Source: Gelatoporia subvermispora B
Taxonomy: Eukaryota; Basidiomycota; Agaricomycetes; Polyporales; Gelatoporiaceae
NCBI GenBank assembly: GCA_000320605.2
Contig: KB445793.1
Span: 124,001-188,000, forward strand
Direction of reading: 5' to 3'
DNA length: 64,000 nucleotides
The number at the start of each line of letters is the position of its first letter. Position 1 is the first letter of the stretch. This document shows, piece after piece, positions 11,851-22,576 of the stretch. The notes under the pieces are model-generated. The model worked only from the letters and a program-made list of their open reading frames with translations, was not told the DNA's origin and searched no databases. Position numbers and translations under genes: made by a program.

Positions 11851-12215
11851 TCAAGCAGAGAGAGGCAGAGCCCTTACTTTCTGTCTCCGCTTGATTGAGA
11901 GCATCGGCTCGTCGTCGCCTGGGAGCGATTGTGTATGTGTGGCGGGAGATGGCATGCTCTGCATGAGAATTGTCAGCATGACGCGCTGCAAACCAAGCCG
12001 CGCAAGAAGACCGACCGGCGAGCTGGGGATGGCGTCCTGCCTTTGCTTGGTCCTCTGGAGCGCCGAGTTCAGCTGGATCAATCACGCCACTAGTCAGCAC
12101 CGCATGCGACAGCGAAGGCGAGAGAAGTGCGTCCCACGCGCACCTTAGCTTCTCCTATCTTCTTTGTTCTGCCCATGGTGCCGTAGTGCACCATGTCTTG
12201 CGAGACGGTGGTCAT
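11851..12215 (-). CDS. Small basic protein of unknown function
   Basis: I do not recognise this protein. The proposed minus-strand exons are 12144-12215 and 11851-12072, joined in phase 0 by a GT-AG intron (donor GTGCGC, acceptor ATCCAG), giving 97 aa. The first exon encodes MTTVSQDMVHYGTMGRTKKI. The second is basic and partly helical (LNSALQRTKQRQDA, then LLARLGLQRVMLTILMQ) and ends in a Lys/Arg-rich tail. A later ATG (MVHYGTMGRTKK) could be the true start. Support is only the phase-consistent intron and a protein-like composition, so the call is tentative. Confidence 0.45.
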
Positions 12216-13019
12216 CGTTGGGAATGACGACAGCGAGTGCGCGAGACTGGGCAGGGCAGCGATGGAATGCGTCTGTGCGCGCTGTGTCCGTGCGGGCTGC
12301 ATGGTGAGGAAGAAGTGGGGGACTTGGTGCGGCGTTGTTGAGGCGGAGGAAGAGGGTGATGGGTGCATGATTGATATAGGGAGGCTTGCCGCTTTGCGGG
12401 AGACAAAGGACAGCGACTGCGGCCACAGGGAGAGTTCAAGACGCCACCGAATGCGCTCATATCATGCATGCTTGGTTTATGAAGGGAGAAAAGAGCATGG
12501 CCCTAGGCCACGCGGCGGTCCAAAGCAGTTGGGGGACCGAGGGAGATGCCGCATTTGGCGCGTCTCTCCTCCGCGGGGAGTGCCGGGGAGTGATCACAGG
12601 ACACGAGACGGTTGTGGGCGACAGATCCGAGATGCAGGGATGCGCAGAAATCTGGGCGTGTCGACGGAGATGGCAGGCCCGCCCATGGCACAACCCACTT
12701 TCCGCTTCTCAGAAGTCTGTCCGGTGCGCGATAGCTCGGGAACCACTCAGGACCGGTCATCCTGGATAATCTATCCTCTGCGAGTCATCTACGCTCGCAA
12801 CTCGCTCCCGAGATGCCACTGCATACGGCACTCATCTGCGGTCAGTGGGTCATCACGTTCGTGTCTTTGTCAGCGCCCGCGCGACATATGGGGATCAATC
12901 CACATATACGAACGCTATCATCGAGTCAAATAGCCCTCCCTCCACCGTCTAGACCGGAAATAGAGCTATGTTCCGTTATCGCCTCCCAGCCACACTTTGC
13001 ACACGCCCAGAATCCGAAC
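12216..13019. other. Intergenic, no supported gene
   Basis: A long open frame runs on the + strand here (about 12193-12933), but its Cys/Arg/Gly-rich translation resembles no family. It overlaps a GC-rich stretch open on both strands. I take it as chance. Confidence 0.5.
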
Positions 13020-14119
13020 TCATGCACTACACCAGAGATTGTCGGCCTGTGAGTAGTGACCCGGCCGCACCTTGAACCATTCCTCGTTACGGCAGTACCA
13101 GAGATGTTCCTGCTGCAAGATTACAAAAATGACGCGCCGCAGCGTCGGACAGTATACGCGGAGTTCCGCGGCAATCATACGCTGAAAGGGCTCGCTCGGT
13201 GGAGGATCCCATCGCGAGACATCCACTTCGATATTTTCCAGTGAATGGAGTTGCATGAGACAGCGGCGGAAAGGAACACGCTGTATTCCCGTCAATTTGG
13301 CCTTTCTCAGAACACTAGCTTCGGATGACTTACGTCTCCCCACGGCAGCGGCAGCACGCCGAGATGATGCAAGTTGGATTGGAACATTGACTTTGAGACA
13401 AGTTGGAGCGTTTCTAGCGAGTACTGAGAGGGTATGCCGATTATGTTGAGGCTACGAAGGCCCTTCTTGAGCTTGCTAAGGTCGCTTAGAACAGTCTCGA
13501 GGATGACCGCTGTATCATTCTCGAGTTGAATTTGAACGTGCGTGAGTGGAGACTCTACTAGTTCGGCCAAGACAAGCAGAGGTCCAGAAAAGGTGGTGAG
13601 GTTCTGCAGCGAGCCTGCTGGAAGGCCGCAGAGAGCCTCGCCGTCCAGCGAGTCGAGAGTGGACAAGACGCGCAGTTTGTGCTGCGTCGCCAGGAACGCG
13701 ACAAGGTTCTCGTCCCATTTCAGATTGAAGCTCGCGTCATGGAGCTCGAATTTGAAATGGCCAGGTGTCAGGACCCATGTATTCGAGCCCGTCGGGTCGT
13801 TCAGCACGAGGTACTCGAGATAGTCCATTTTCGTGAGTGCGACCTGGACAGCCTGCCAGAACTGCGAGGGGAAGGGACGCGACCGCCGGAGGTCAGGGCA
13901 GAACCAGAAGCGTCGGACGTATGTGCCACGCGCGCCATTATGCGTGATTATGGCTTGACAGGCGAAGTATGCTGCCTCAGCATCGCGCAGGTAAAGCGTT
14001 TCGTACAGGATAGCTTCTGAAGCACTCTGGCTCGTCTTGCATACGCGCGTCAACGATAGTAGATCTGCGTGGTGCGCATATTGTGCGATGCGGGAGATGA
14101 TCTCGGGTGGGAGTGTCAT
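13020..14119 (-). CDS. F-box-like protein, copy A
   Basis: This is likely a substrate-recognition protein of an SCF ubiquitin ligase. Minus-strand exons 13334-14119 and 13020-13280, joined in phase 0, give 348 aa. The N-terminus (MTLPPEIISRIAQYAHHADL) has the Leu-Pro-Pro-Glu-Ile pattern typical of fungal F-boxes. The middle has leucine-rich, LRR-like spacing without clear repeats. The C-terminal exon carries IEVDVSRWDPPPSEPF and ELRVYCPTLRRVIFV, also found in the paralogue at 59757-60925. Intron position and phase are conserved between the two. The F-box assignment rests on the short N-terminal motif only. Confidence 0.75.
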
Positions 14120-14563
14120 ACTTTCCCTTTGTCTTTGCCAGATTGCTTCAACAAACAGGGGCAGTACAGGATAGACCTAGCATCATACCTTTGCACAGCG
14201 GATATTCGCTCCCGAGTATCAAAGAAGGGTCCAGGAAACAAGTGTGGCTTAAGGCGCGAGACGCGTCACCGTGTTTCTGGCAAAGACCTCTTTCAGAACT
14301 ACTACTGCGATTGAGTAATGCGACTTACTTGGATGTTCAAAACCCACCAAGCTCACTTTGATGTCTAAGATATACTTGTGAATAGTCAATTCGAAATGTG
14401 GAGGATGTGGTCAAGTACTTTGTGAGGAGAGGCGGCCACAAGCGTTCGACGCGTCGGGGACAAATTTGTGCAAACGCAGTGCTAAGCCACTTGCCTCCAT
14501 CGTCTCCTGCGACAACCACCACCTCCTCATTCTTCATCTCACCTCCACATTCACGCGTCGACA
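14120..14563. other. Divergent promoter region
   Basis: This lies between the minus-strand F-box-like gene and the plus-strand BIM1 homologue, so it serves as a divergent upstream region. A pyrimidine-rich CTCC/TCATC tract (14505-14560) precedes the BIM1 ATG. No specific site is recognised. Confidence 0.5.
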
Positions 14564-15680
14564 ATGGGAGAGTCTCGGACAGAGCTTCTCGCATGGCTCA
14601 ACGACCTCCTCCAGGTCAACTACAGCAAAGTTGAGCAGTGCGGGACAGGTGGCGCGTATTGTCAGATCATGGACTCGATCTTTGGTGCGTTGCATTCGTC
14701 GGGCTCGTGTGAAGTACCGAGCTGACCATCGTTACGGCACGGTGTCGTGATGCGCAGGCGATGTCCCGATGGCGCGCGTGAAGATGAACGCGAAACACGA
14801 GTACGAGTTCATTGCCAACTTCAAGGTCCTCCAGAATATCTTCCGTGCACACAAGGTCGACAAGGTACGGCCGGATCTCTACTCGTACTACAAGCTCATC
14901 CCGACGTTCTGACGTATCATCAAGCCCATCCCGGTCGAGAAGCTCGTGAAATGCAAGATGCAGTACGTCTGGTATGTTTCCGCCTCCTCCCGCTAGCTCA
15001 CGTATCGCCTCTCGTTGCGCACAGGGACAACTTGGAGTTCCTGCAATGGATCAAGCGGTTCTGGGACACCAACTACGGCGGGCAGGGATATGACCCTGTT
15101 GGCCGCCGTCGCGGTGCGCCCACCGACACGCCGGCTACCATCGCACCCCTTGCCCCATCCTCCTCTCGTAGCAGCGCGGCCAACCTCCACGCTGGTGCAG
15201 CGCGGTCGGCTGGCGGTCGTACCCCGGTCGGACACCGAGCGGGGTCGACGCAGCCGAATGAAGCTGTCCAGGCCTTACAGACTCAGTTGCGGGAGATGTC
15301 TACGCACCTTGAGGGACTCGAGAAGGAGCGCGACTTTTACTTTGCGAAGGTATGCATAAGTCCTTCCCTCCTTCGAGCATCTCTAACCGTCGCGTCTTTC
15401 ACTTTATACTTACGTCCTTTCAACGATGTCACGTGACTTGATCGGCGATGCGTCTCTTAGCTGCGTGACATCGAAATCCTCGTACAACAGCAACTTGAAG
15501 TCCTCGAGGCGGAAGCCAAGGATGATCCTGTGATGCGCGATATTCAGAAGATTCTGTACTCGACAGAGGTATGTCAATATCACTATTACACCGATTGTCA
15601 TCCCGCCATAACACGACCCCTTGCAGGAGGGCTTCGAGGTACCTGAGGCGGGTGCCGTCGATGAGGAAGAAACTTTCTAA
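14564..15680 (+). CDS. BIM1: EB1/Bim1 family microtubule plus-end protein
   Basis: This protein binds growing microtubule plus ends and recruits partners for spindle positioning and polarised growth. Exons 14564-14684, 14758-14864, 14925-14962, 15025-15349, 15461-15568 and 15627-15680 give 250 aa, within the usual 250-340 range. The N-terminal calponin-homology domain (about 1-115) shows ESRTELLAWLNDLLQ, VEQCGTGGAYCQIMD, VKMNAKHEYEFIANFKVLQ, PIPVEKLVKC and DNLEFLQWIKRFWD. A Ser/Ala/Gly-rich linker follows. The C-terminal coiled-coil EB domain contains LEKERDFYFAKLRDIEILVQ. The protein ends EEETF, an acidic-aromatic tail like the EEY/F motif read by CAP-Gly proteins. All introns are canonical. 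Confidence 0.95.
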
Positions 15681-15840
15681 TTCATGTCTCACATAGTAAC
15701 AACCGCCACACCATCCAGAGTATTCCCTCATTTAGTCGCAATCGTTGATATCCCCGTCGCGTAGGCACTTCTTTCTCGGTATCTCTGTCCCCGGTATATT
15801 GTTTTGTCAGTGAATTCACGCACGTACATCTACATTCTTA

Positions 15841-16421
15841 ATGTGGTTCGAAAGGCTCTCGCGCTCTGCGGGCGACTGTTTCGGGCCTTACGACGATCTC
15901 ATACTCTCGGTCGCCGCCATTGGCGCGACTCCCCGATCTCCGAAGCATTTTCGTTGCCACCCGGAGCTTGCGGCTTTCCTCAGGTACGCCTCATGTGAAC
16001 GCACACAGCCATCCCAAAAGACCGAACAATCGAACCGCACAGGCCAATCTCACGATCTGCGGGCCTTCACAAGTTTCGCGTGTACTTTCTGGATATGGCA
16101 GCTCCGCATCTCGCCGCACGGCGGCTATCGCCCGAGGTCCCTGAGTTGCTGATGTCTATCGGCGAGACACGCTCATACCACGAGCGCGACCTTCCACTTT
16201 GCCTTGTACTGAATGGACTGCGGCGCAACGTTGTCCAGGACGCGCTTCGGCCGGACCTGTACGTGAAAGCACTGCGGGCACGAGGCATGTCCACTGACAC
16301 CGTCTCGGACCCTGAGGCGCATAGCCTGCGCTGCTGTGTACTTGCATCGATCGCCATAATCGGGCGGCCTGCGGGATCTTCTCCCGACACTCCCGGCACA
16401 CAAAGAGAGGGCACTGTCTAA
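15841..16421 (+). CDS. Hypothetical two-exon protein
   Basis: I do not recognise this protein. Exons 15841-15983 and 16043-16421 join in phase through a canonical 59-nt intron (GTACGC...GCACAG) and give 173 aa. The second exon reads like genuine protein (HKFRVYFLDMAAPHL, RLSPEVPELLMSIGETR, LCLVLNGLRRNVVQDALRP). It begins only 160 bp after BIM1 on the same strand. Another frame on the opposite strand is also open and Cys-rich (about 16156-16403), which lowers confidence. Confidence 0.45.
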
Positions 16422-17447
16422 CGGGTCTCGCCTCAGAATAATCGATCGAGGACCCTAATCTGCGTGCGCTTGTTCACTTGGGTCTTGGATTACAAGATAC
16501 GACGGTCGTCCCGGTGTTAGTATAGCCAGCTTGGATCCGTGGTGACATGCAGTTGTAAAATCTCATGCAAAGCGATGTTGTGATTGTGTGCCGGTCAGGT
16601 GGTTTCGATTCTCCAGCAGGTGCATGGAAATTGAACACACAGCGCAGAACAACGAGGTACTTTGATTTGTGACTACATTACACGAGTTGTCACGACGGAT
16701 GACATTCAGAATTTTGAAGTGCTAAAAATGTTGTAAAAAGTGGTGCTCTCACTTCAAATCCATACAGAAGGTCAGAAAAGACTGGAAGTGGATGTAAAAT
16801 CAACATGACGTGGCAGAATTGTGATCTCAGCACTCAGTGACACCTTGTGTAGTACAGATAATGTCACATATTTCGTTCCTCAGATTGGCCATCAGTGACA
16901 GCATTCCGAAAGTCCAGAGGATAGTACTTTCATCGATGACGTTATTTTGAATGGTCCATTTCTGAACATGTTGAAGTGCCTTTCCCCCGTAAAACGGATG
17001 TCCTTTTAGATGAGAGGAATCGCACGGACCACCTTTGTGACGTAGTCCGACCTCTGCGCAACAAGTAGGTCAATCAGAGCAGAGGCCCCATGGCTTGCCA
17101 AAGCGATTCAAATTGGCGAGAGCCGCTGGACATGGGTTCCACCCCCGTATTCAATGCCCGATCTCATCGCTAGCGGGCGCTCTCAACGAGCCTCCTCTAA
17201 ATTCGCATGCGGGGTTTTGCTTTCCGCTTGGATTACTCCCATTCGTCTTACGGCGTAGTCATGCATATTATCTAATTGTTCCCTTGCAAAACCTTCGCCT
17301 GCTGAGTCAACATAAGTCCGCTTGGGTCGAAGAATAATGAAATTACGTGGTCATTGGCCACGCAAATATAGCGAGTCGCCGGGCGACAGGTATAAAATCT
17401 TGAAGTCCGAAGCCACAGTGTATTCGTATTTTCCCTCCACCACTGCC
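16422..17447. other. Intergenic; promoter of oxygenase copy 2 at right end
   Basis: About 1 kb of A/T-rich sequence lacks coding signals. The last 100 bp hold ATTGG (about 17353, an inverted CCAAT) and a TATAAAA box (17391-17397), annotated separately. The rest shows nothing I can name. Confidence 0.55.
17391..17397 (+). promoter_or_regulatory. TATA box of oxygenase copy 2
   Basis: TATAAAA lies 51-57 bp upstream of the copy 2 ATG (17448), with an inverted CCAAT (ATTGG, about 17353) further up. The promoter looks preserved although the gene is broken. Confidence 0.6.
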
Positions 17448-18377
17448 ATGCCGGCGTCTGAATTGCCTCTGCAGGGCCAGCTTCAACTCCTTCGCTCGTC
17501 CATTACGGACAAACCTCCGTATTGTAGTGGTACCTTGCCCGTGTCCTCTGAGCAGTGCACATTTTTATACGGGAAGGGTCCTGTGGCTAGGTAAGACAAT
17601 CTCGTATTCTCTTATACACCTGCTGCTGTCTTTTGTTTAGCCGTATTGACCTGTTTGAGGCAAGCGCAGAGGACCTTGATTGGCTGGCTCATACATGCGA
17701 CGTGGCCACTTTCGGGATGAATCAGACAGACGTCCTGGATGAGACATACAGGAAAGCTGGGAAGCTCGATTCGAACTGTTTCGCCTCAAAGCTTGAGATA
17801 TATATGAGCTTGGCTTGACCGATATCATTTGCGACAGTCTGTTGGAGGAAAAGTCAGTTCAGAACATGCGAAGTGAGCTGTGTAAGCTGAACATCTACGG
17901 TAAGTCATCGTCGATGTATTTCGTTCTGGTGATGTGTATGAATGCTGAAATATGTCGATGATGCTAGGGCCAGGGGGTTTCTTCAAGGCCCATGTGGACA
18001 CGCCCCGCGGCGCAGACATGTTTGGGTCTCTTGTCGTTCTCTATCCTACGCCCCACGAAGGTGGTGCGCTGGTTCTGCGTCACATGGGTGATGAATGGAC
18101 GCTTGATTGTGCCAAGCATGAAACTAAGGCAACTGAGGGCTCTATTGCCTACGCGGCATTCTTCAGTGACGTCGAGGACGAAGTCCTGCCTGTCAAGTCA
18201 GGTTATCGCGTGGCTCTGACCTACAACCTCTACTTCGACGAATCCAGCGGAAACAACACTATTCGAAGTCTTCCGATGGAAGATCCATTCCGACGAGTCT
18301 TTCGCACTCTTCTCGACGATGCAATCTTCTTGCTCAACGGAGCCCCTCAACCCGCTGTTCTGCTTGGTAGTCCGTAG
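17448..18377 (+). pseudogene. 2OG-Fe(II) oxygenase-like, copy 2 (truncated)
   Basis: Exon 1 (17448-17590) encodes MPASELPLQGQLQLLRSSIT and PPYCSGTLPVSSEQCTF. Exon 2 starts at 17641 (RIDLFEASAEDL, CDVATFGMNQTDVLDETYR). Two extra bases in a TATATAT run near 17803 shift the frame to an early stop, where copy 3 reads on as HELGLTAILRDSL. The next exon, from 17970 (GPGGFFKAHVDTPRGADM, MFGSL-type core), keeps the HxD iron ligands, but the distal His of SDVEHE is Asp (SDVEDEVLP). Coding similarity then stops abruptly at FRTLLDD, and a short unrelated tail ends at TAG (18375-18377). The whole C-terminal half found in copies 1 and 3 is missing. The upstream TATA and CCAAT elements are intact, so a transcript is possible. 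Confidence 0.85.
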
Positions 18378-18381
18378 TATC

Positions 18382-19851
18382 ATGTCAACCCCTGAGGCAC
18401 TTTGGCAAGAACAGCTTCAGAGTCTTCGCTCGTCCATTGTGGACAAGCCTCCGTACTGCAGCGGCACACTGCCAGTATCCTCCAAGCAATGTACGCTATT
18501 CTATGGGAAGACTGCGGCTGCTATGTACGAATGGCCTCATGGTATCCGCATCAACGTTTCTGAGTTTGCACCTTCAGGCGCGTTGCTTATCTCGAGCCAA
18601 TGCAGAGGACCTCAAAGCGCTCGCCGAGACATGCGACGTGGCCACCTTCGGAATGAACAGCGTGGACATCCTGGACGAGACATATCGGAAAGCCGGAAAG
18701 CTGGATTCGAGCCACTTCGCCTCGAAGTTCAATGTGCATGAATTGGGCTTGACTGCAATTCTGCGCGACAGCCTCATGGAAGACAAGTCATCTGAACGTT
18801 TGAGTTGTGAGCTCTACAAGCTAAACTTATACGGTAAATCACTGTCCGAAGCTTCTGAAGGCGGATATACTCATCTGAACTGTTCTCGATAGGCCCCGGT
18901 GGCTTTTTCAGGGCTCAAGTCGACACTCCCCGCGCTGCAAACATGTTCGGATCTCTTGTCGTCATCTTCCCTACCGTTCACGAGGGTGGTGCACTGGCTC
19001 TCCATCACAAGGGTCAGGAATGAACCCTGGATTTTGCCAATCTTCTCTCTGAGGCGTCTCAACGGTCCATTGCCTACGTCGCGTTCTTCAGTGACGTCGA
19101 ACATGAAGTACTGACCATCAAATCCGGATACAGAGTGACTTTGACGTACAACCTCTACTTCAACGAACCCAGCAAATATAGCAACATTAGGAGAATCTCT
19201 ACCGAAGATCCTTCCGGACAGACTTTCCGTGCACTTTTGGGTAGCCCGGCGTTCTTGCCCGAAGGCGGTTATCTAGGTTTCGGGCTACGTCACCGGTATC
19301 CCGCCGACACTTGCATCAACGGGGGTTCGTTGCAGGATGTGCTCGATTATGCCAAAGGGACCGATGCCATGATCGTCAAAGTATGCGATGGCTTCAATAT
19401 CAAAGCGTCTTGCGCCTTGATATACAGGAAAAAATGGAGCGACCACAAAGGATCCGTCGACGTGATGTGCAGCGATTTCGCTTATCTGGGGAACGTGGAC
19501 CGAATTGAGGATGCACTCTACTGGAATCTGCGCGAAAATTGCGGCGGGAGGCTCTTGGGCCCTGCTAAGAATTCCGAAAGCGGCAAAATCAAGAAGCCTG
19601 ACGTCCAGGTGCATTGTGTCACGAAGACGCCGAAGAGCAACACCATGAAGGAGCACTACCTTGCGTACGGTAACGAGGCATGCTTAACATATGCGTATTA
19701 TCACTTCTGCCTCCTGGTTAAGGTCGGTCTTCCAGGAGCGCGTGACACGAGAGGGAAGAACGCCCCGCCTACTCGATTCAGTGGCGTGAGCTCCGACAGC
19801 AGTAGTGATTGGTGCCATAGCGATTTTATTTTACTACAGCCATCAGTGTAG
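18382..19851 (+). pseudogene. 2OG-Fe(II) oxygenase-like, copy 3
   Basis: The ATG lies 4 bp after the stop of copy 2, so this copy has no promoter of its own. Exon 1 encodes LQSLRSSIVDKPPYCSGTLP. In exon 2 one base is missing near 18598, between RVAYLE and ANAEDL. After CDVATFGMNSVDILDETYR, LRDSLMEDKSSERL and a canonical intron, the last exon (from 18892) encodes GPGGFFRAQVDTPRAANM. The first iron-ligand His is Gln here (QVD for HVD). An in-frame TGA at 19021-19023 replaces the conserved Trp of EWTLD. Beyond it the frame is open to 19851 and keeps DVEHEVLTIKSGYRVTLTYN, EGGYLGFGLRHRYPAD and a long C-terminal domain. The longest intact part of the family is therefore here, but it cannot be read through. 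Confidence 0.85.
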
Positions 19852-20097
19852 TATCCTCGAGAAATGATGTAATTGTTGTGCACGGTGGCAAATGCATTGT
19901 TTGGGTTTTCAAAGAGAAACGAGATATTCGCGCTGGGTGTTGCATTATTGAGTTGCGAAGTATACGATCATAACATGATACAGAGTATTTCGATTGGTAC
20001 ATTAGACATACAACGTGCAGCAGGTCCCACGGCAATCATGAGTGGCATAGTAGGCAAAGTAATTGATGAATAACGATTAAATAAAACATTGCACTCG

Positions 20098-21661
20098 CTA
20101 GGGCGAATACGATAAGCGACTCATCTCCAGCCATTCACTCCGGCCCATGTCCTGGCTTGGGATGCCAGGCACGGCCAATACGAAGCTTGACGTGCCTCTG
20201 CGCATCGCTCTTCCATCAATCACACGATTCATCGTTGGCTCCCGTCTCAGCAGAGTGTCTTCGTCCTGGGGTGACGGTAAAGAATGAGATGATGCGGTAT
20301 CACCGTCATCTTCGTTCGCATCCCTCCGTAAATTTTCAAACCTCTTCACTCGTCTGCGTAACTGAGAGGGATATTTGTAAATGGCGATGGTGAGGCTCCA
20401 GAATGGTGCGAGGGCGAGAAGGGCGGCTGTTATCTGCCCAAAGCCCCCGAAGTCGTTCTCGCCACTGGATATGCAATTGTCAACTCGTTGTGTCTCTGTA
20501 GCTGTGCCATGATGTCAATCAACATTGACCTATATATTGTCATATCAGCACCCACCAAAGACAAAGAGTACCCAGAGCAATAGCGATATGATGTTAACAG
20601 CGAGTACGAACTGCCCGATGCGGTTTTCCCGGGGGACGGATGCCCAGATGTCGCGCAGAAGCTGATGTATGAGCGAGTATTGAGACCGGTCGCTAGCGCG
20701 AGATGATACGCTGGAACGAGAAGGAATTTCTTGCGCCAGCTCGGGGCTGGTCAAAGCGAGCACCACAGTCAGGGATAACGTAAGGCCCAGCGAGAAGAGG
20801 AGCCAGAGGGGCCAGACCCAGAAGAAGTTGTCGTTGATATCTTGGACAGTGAACCGCGCCAAGAACAACAGAACGACAGTGCTCCCGTTACACCCCTGTT
20901 GGCTATAATCGCTCCAAGATAAAAAAAGAACAAAACCCCATGTCCATTGGAGCACGACCTTCAGGATCAGTCAGCTCAACTCATGTGATGCAGAGGACGG
21001 AAAGCATACCTGGGTAAGGATGGCCAGGGTCAATATTGTGCGCTTGCGTTGCTGGTCAGCCTTGATGCGCTTCTTCTGTCTGTTAGACTGTATGAACATT
21101 TGAAGACATTCGCCTTCATCGTCAGAACTGTCATGCATTGACGCAGCGTGCCGAACTTCTTGAGCGAAGTACTCATCCGGACGCAGTCTCCACACGGGCA
21201 ACAATGGAGCTACAGCCAGAGAGCTTACGCAAGAAAGCGTCGCAAAACTGGGTGACACAATGTTAGCTCCGTTGCTCGAAAGCTCAATAAACTGACATCT
21301 CACTTGAGAATTAGTGTCGCGTGATGCAGCGTCAGGTTGCCTTGGATCTTAGAGACGACGGCGCCAATAACGAGCGCTGCAGTCAATATTGTGCTAGCCC
21401 AGGCGCTAGCCATTGATTCCCGCGGGGACAAAATTACCAAAAGCGCTACAGTCAAGCAACCCGATGAACGTCATTGCATGAAGGGATAGATCGTCGCTCA
21501 CCATTTACTACGCTTTGAATGTAGAACGCTACTCTCACTCCGATACCAGAAAGGTCGGTGTTGGCGGCTATTGCGTAGCATGTGCCGCTGAGACCCGAAC
21601 AGCAGTTAGACACAGGAGGCGAGACGTTGAACATCGAAGAGTTTTGAGCATGGCAAATCAT
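20098..21661 (-). CDS. Multi-pass membrane protein, unknown function
   Basis: This belongs to a large uncharacterised Agaricomycete membrane family. Minus-strand exons 21502-21661, 21304-21445, 21010-21247, 20552-20958 and 20098-20464 give 1,314 nt (437 aa), all with consistent phase. The hallmark CYAIAANTDLSGIGVRVAFY lies near the N-terminus. A hydrophobic segment follows (ALLVILSPRESMASAWA, then TILTAALVIGAV), then LQWTWGFVLFLSW, NDNFFWVWPLWLLFSLGLTL and IGQFVLAVNIISLLLWVLFV. The family's DFGGFGQITAALLALAPFW sits in the last exon before an Arg/Asp/Ser-rich cytosolic tail. The gene looks intact. No enzymatic motif is seen. Confidence 0.8.
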
Positions 21662-22576
21662 ATCAGTCTTGAGATCCCGCGCTGCAGAGCGGAAGTCCCC
21701 TGTCCGTGGGCCAGATCGACGAATAAAGTCGCGAAGGGACGAGATTTAAGTGCGGGTTTGGTTTGCGAGGCGGTCGGAATGACTAGGCAAAAGAGAACGA
21801 GCTCTAGTACTCGCGGGCCTCGCTGCTCAGGCACTTTCGGCTAGAGCAGGCTGACAGGCCAAGCCACGGGAAATAGCACTGCCTTCAGTACCTTACAGGC
21901 ATAGTGAGCGTCATAGATACTGTCCAAATGTCTGTTGCGGATCACGGAGTACTTCAAACAACAGACACGACAGCCGTGGTTCAGATTGCGCAGTAGCTTA
22001 TCGGCCAGGCAGTGAGAATTGAAGCAGTTCAAACGAGTGAGTCGCATCTGTGATAGTTGACTGGTCTCTGACTTGACTCCGAACTCTTCGGGTACAGTCA
22101 GTATCAGTGGGAAGGCAGCTTAGCGCCAATTGAGTCATTTGGTCATGATCTCCGTTTGGAAAGCACGCTGTAAGAGATGCCATTTTCAAGCGGAGCCTGA
22201 TTCGGAATTTCGATGAACGGTTGCCATTAGTGGGTATATGTCATGACCTATCTATGTTATCGCTGAGCGTTGTTCCACACATACGAACCTTGACTTTGGC
22301 TGTGCTCACAACGTGGCACCCTCTTCCATGTCGTCCACAGCTGCAATCGTATTCTGTGTGATTATGCTGTGCATTGACTCGCAATGCGCAGGTTTTGACT
22401 CGAGCTCCACGAGTTGATGACACTACTTTGACAGTTGACTTACGAGCTAGTGATGTGGCGTCCCTGAACTCGGAACTTGAGATGCCTGCCAAATAACAGC
22501 GCCGCGAGCTAGCTCTCGCACTATGCTTCAACTTTGTTAAAGCGAGCTGGTGGGGTATGGCCCTCATTCTCGAACA
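21662..22576. other. Divergent upstream region of permease
   Basis: No gene is recognised. TGAGTCA (22131-22137) lies about 440 bp upstream of the permease ATG. Frames on the minus strand (for example 22241-22567) look random. Confidence 0.5.
22131..22137. promoter_or_regulatory. Gcn4/CpcA-type TGAGTCA site
   Basis: TGAGTCA matches the binding site of the general amino-acid-control bZIP factor. It lies about 440 bp upstream of the amino-acid permease start. A 7-mer like this is expected several times by chance in 64 kb, so the assignment is only suggestive. Confidence 0.3.

Noticed and set aside
12193..12933. Long plus-strand open frame of about 246 codons
   Set aside because: Composition is Arg/Gly/Cys-rich with no motifs. 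GC-rich DNA here is open in several frames on both strands, and it overlaps the start of the better-supported minus-strand small gene.
5994..19023. Explaining all oxygenase frameshifts and stops as sequencing error
   Set aside because: The lesions include a lost splice donor, a truncation and substitutions of metal ligands, and at least fifteen other genes in the window show no frame errors.
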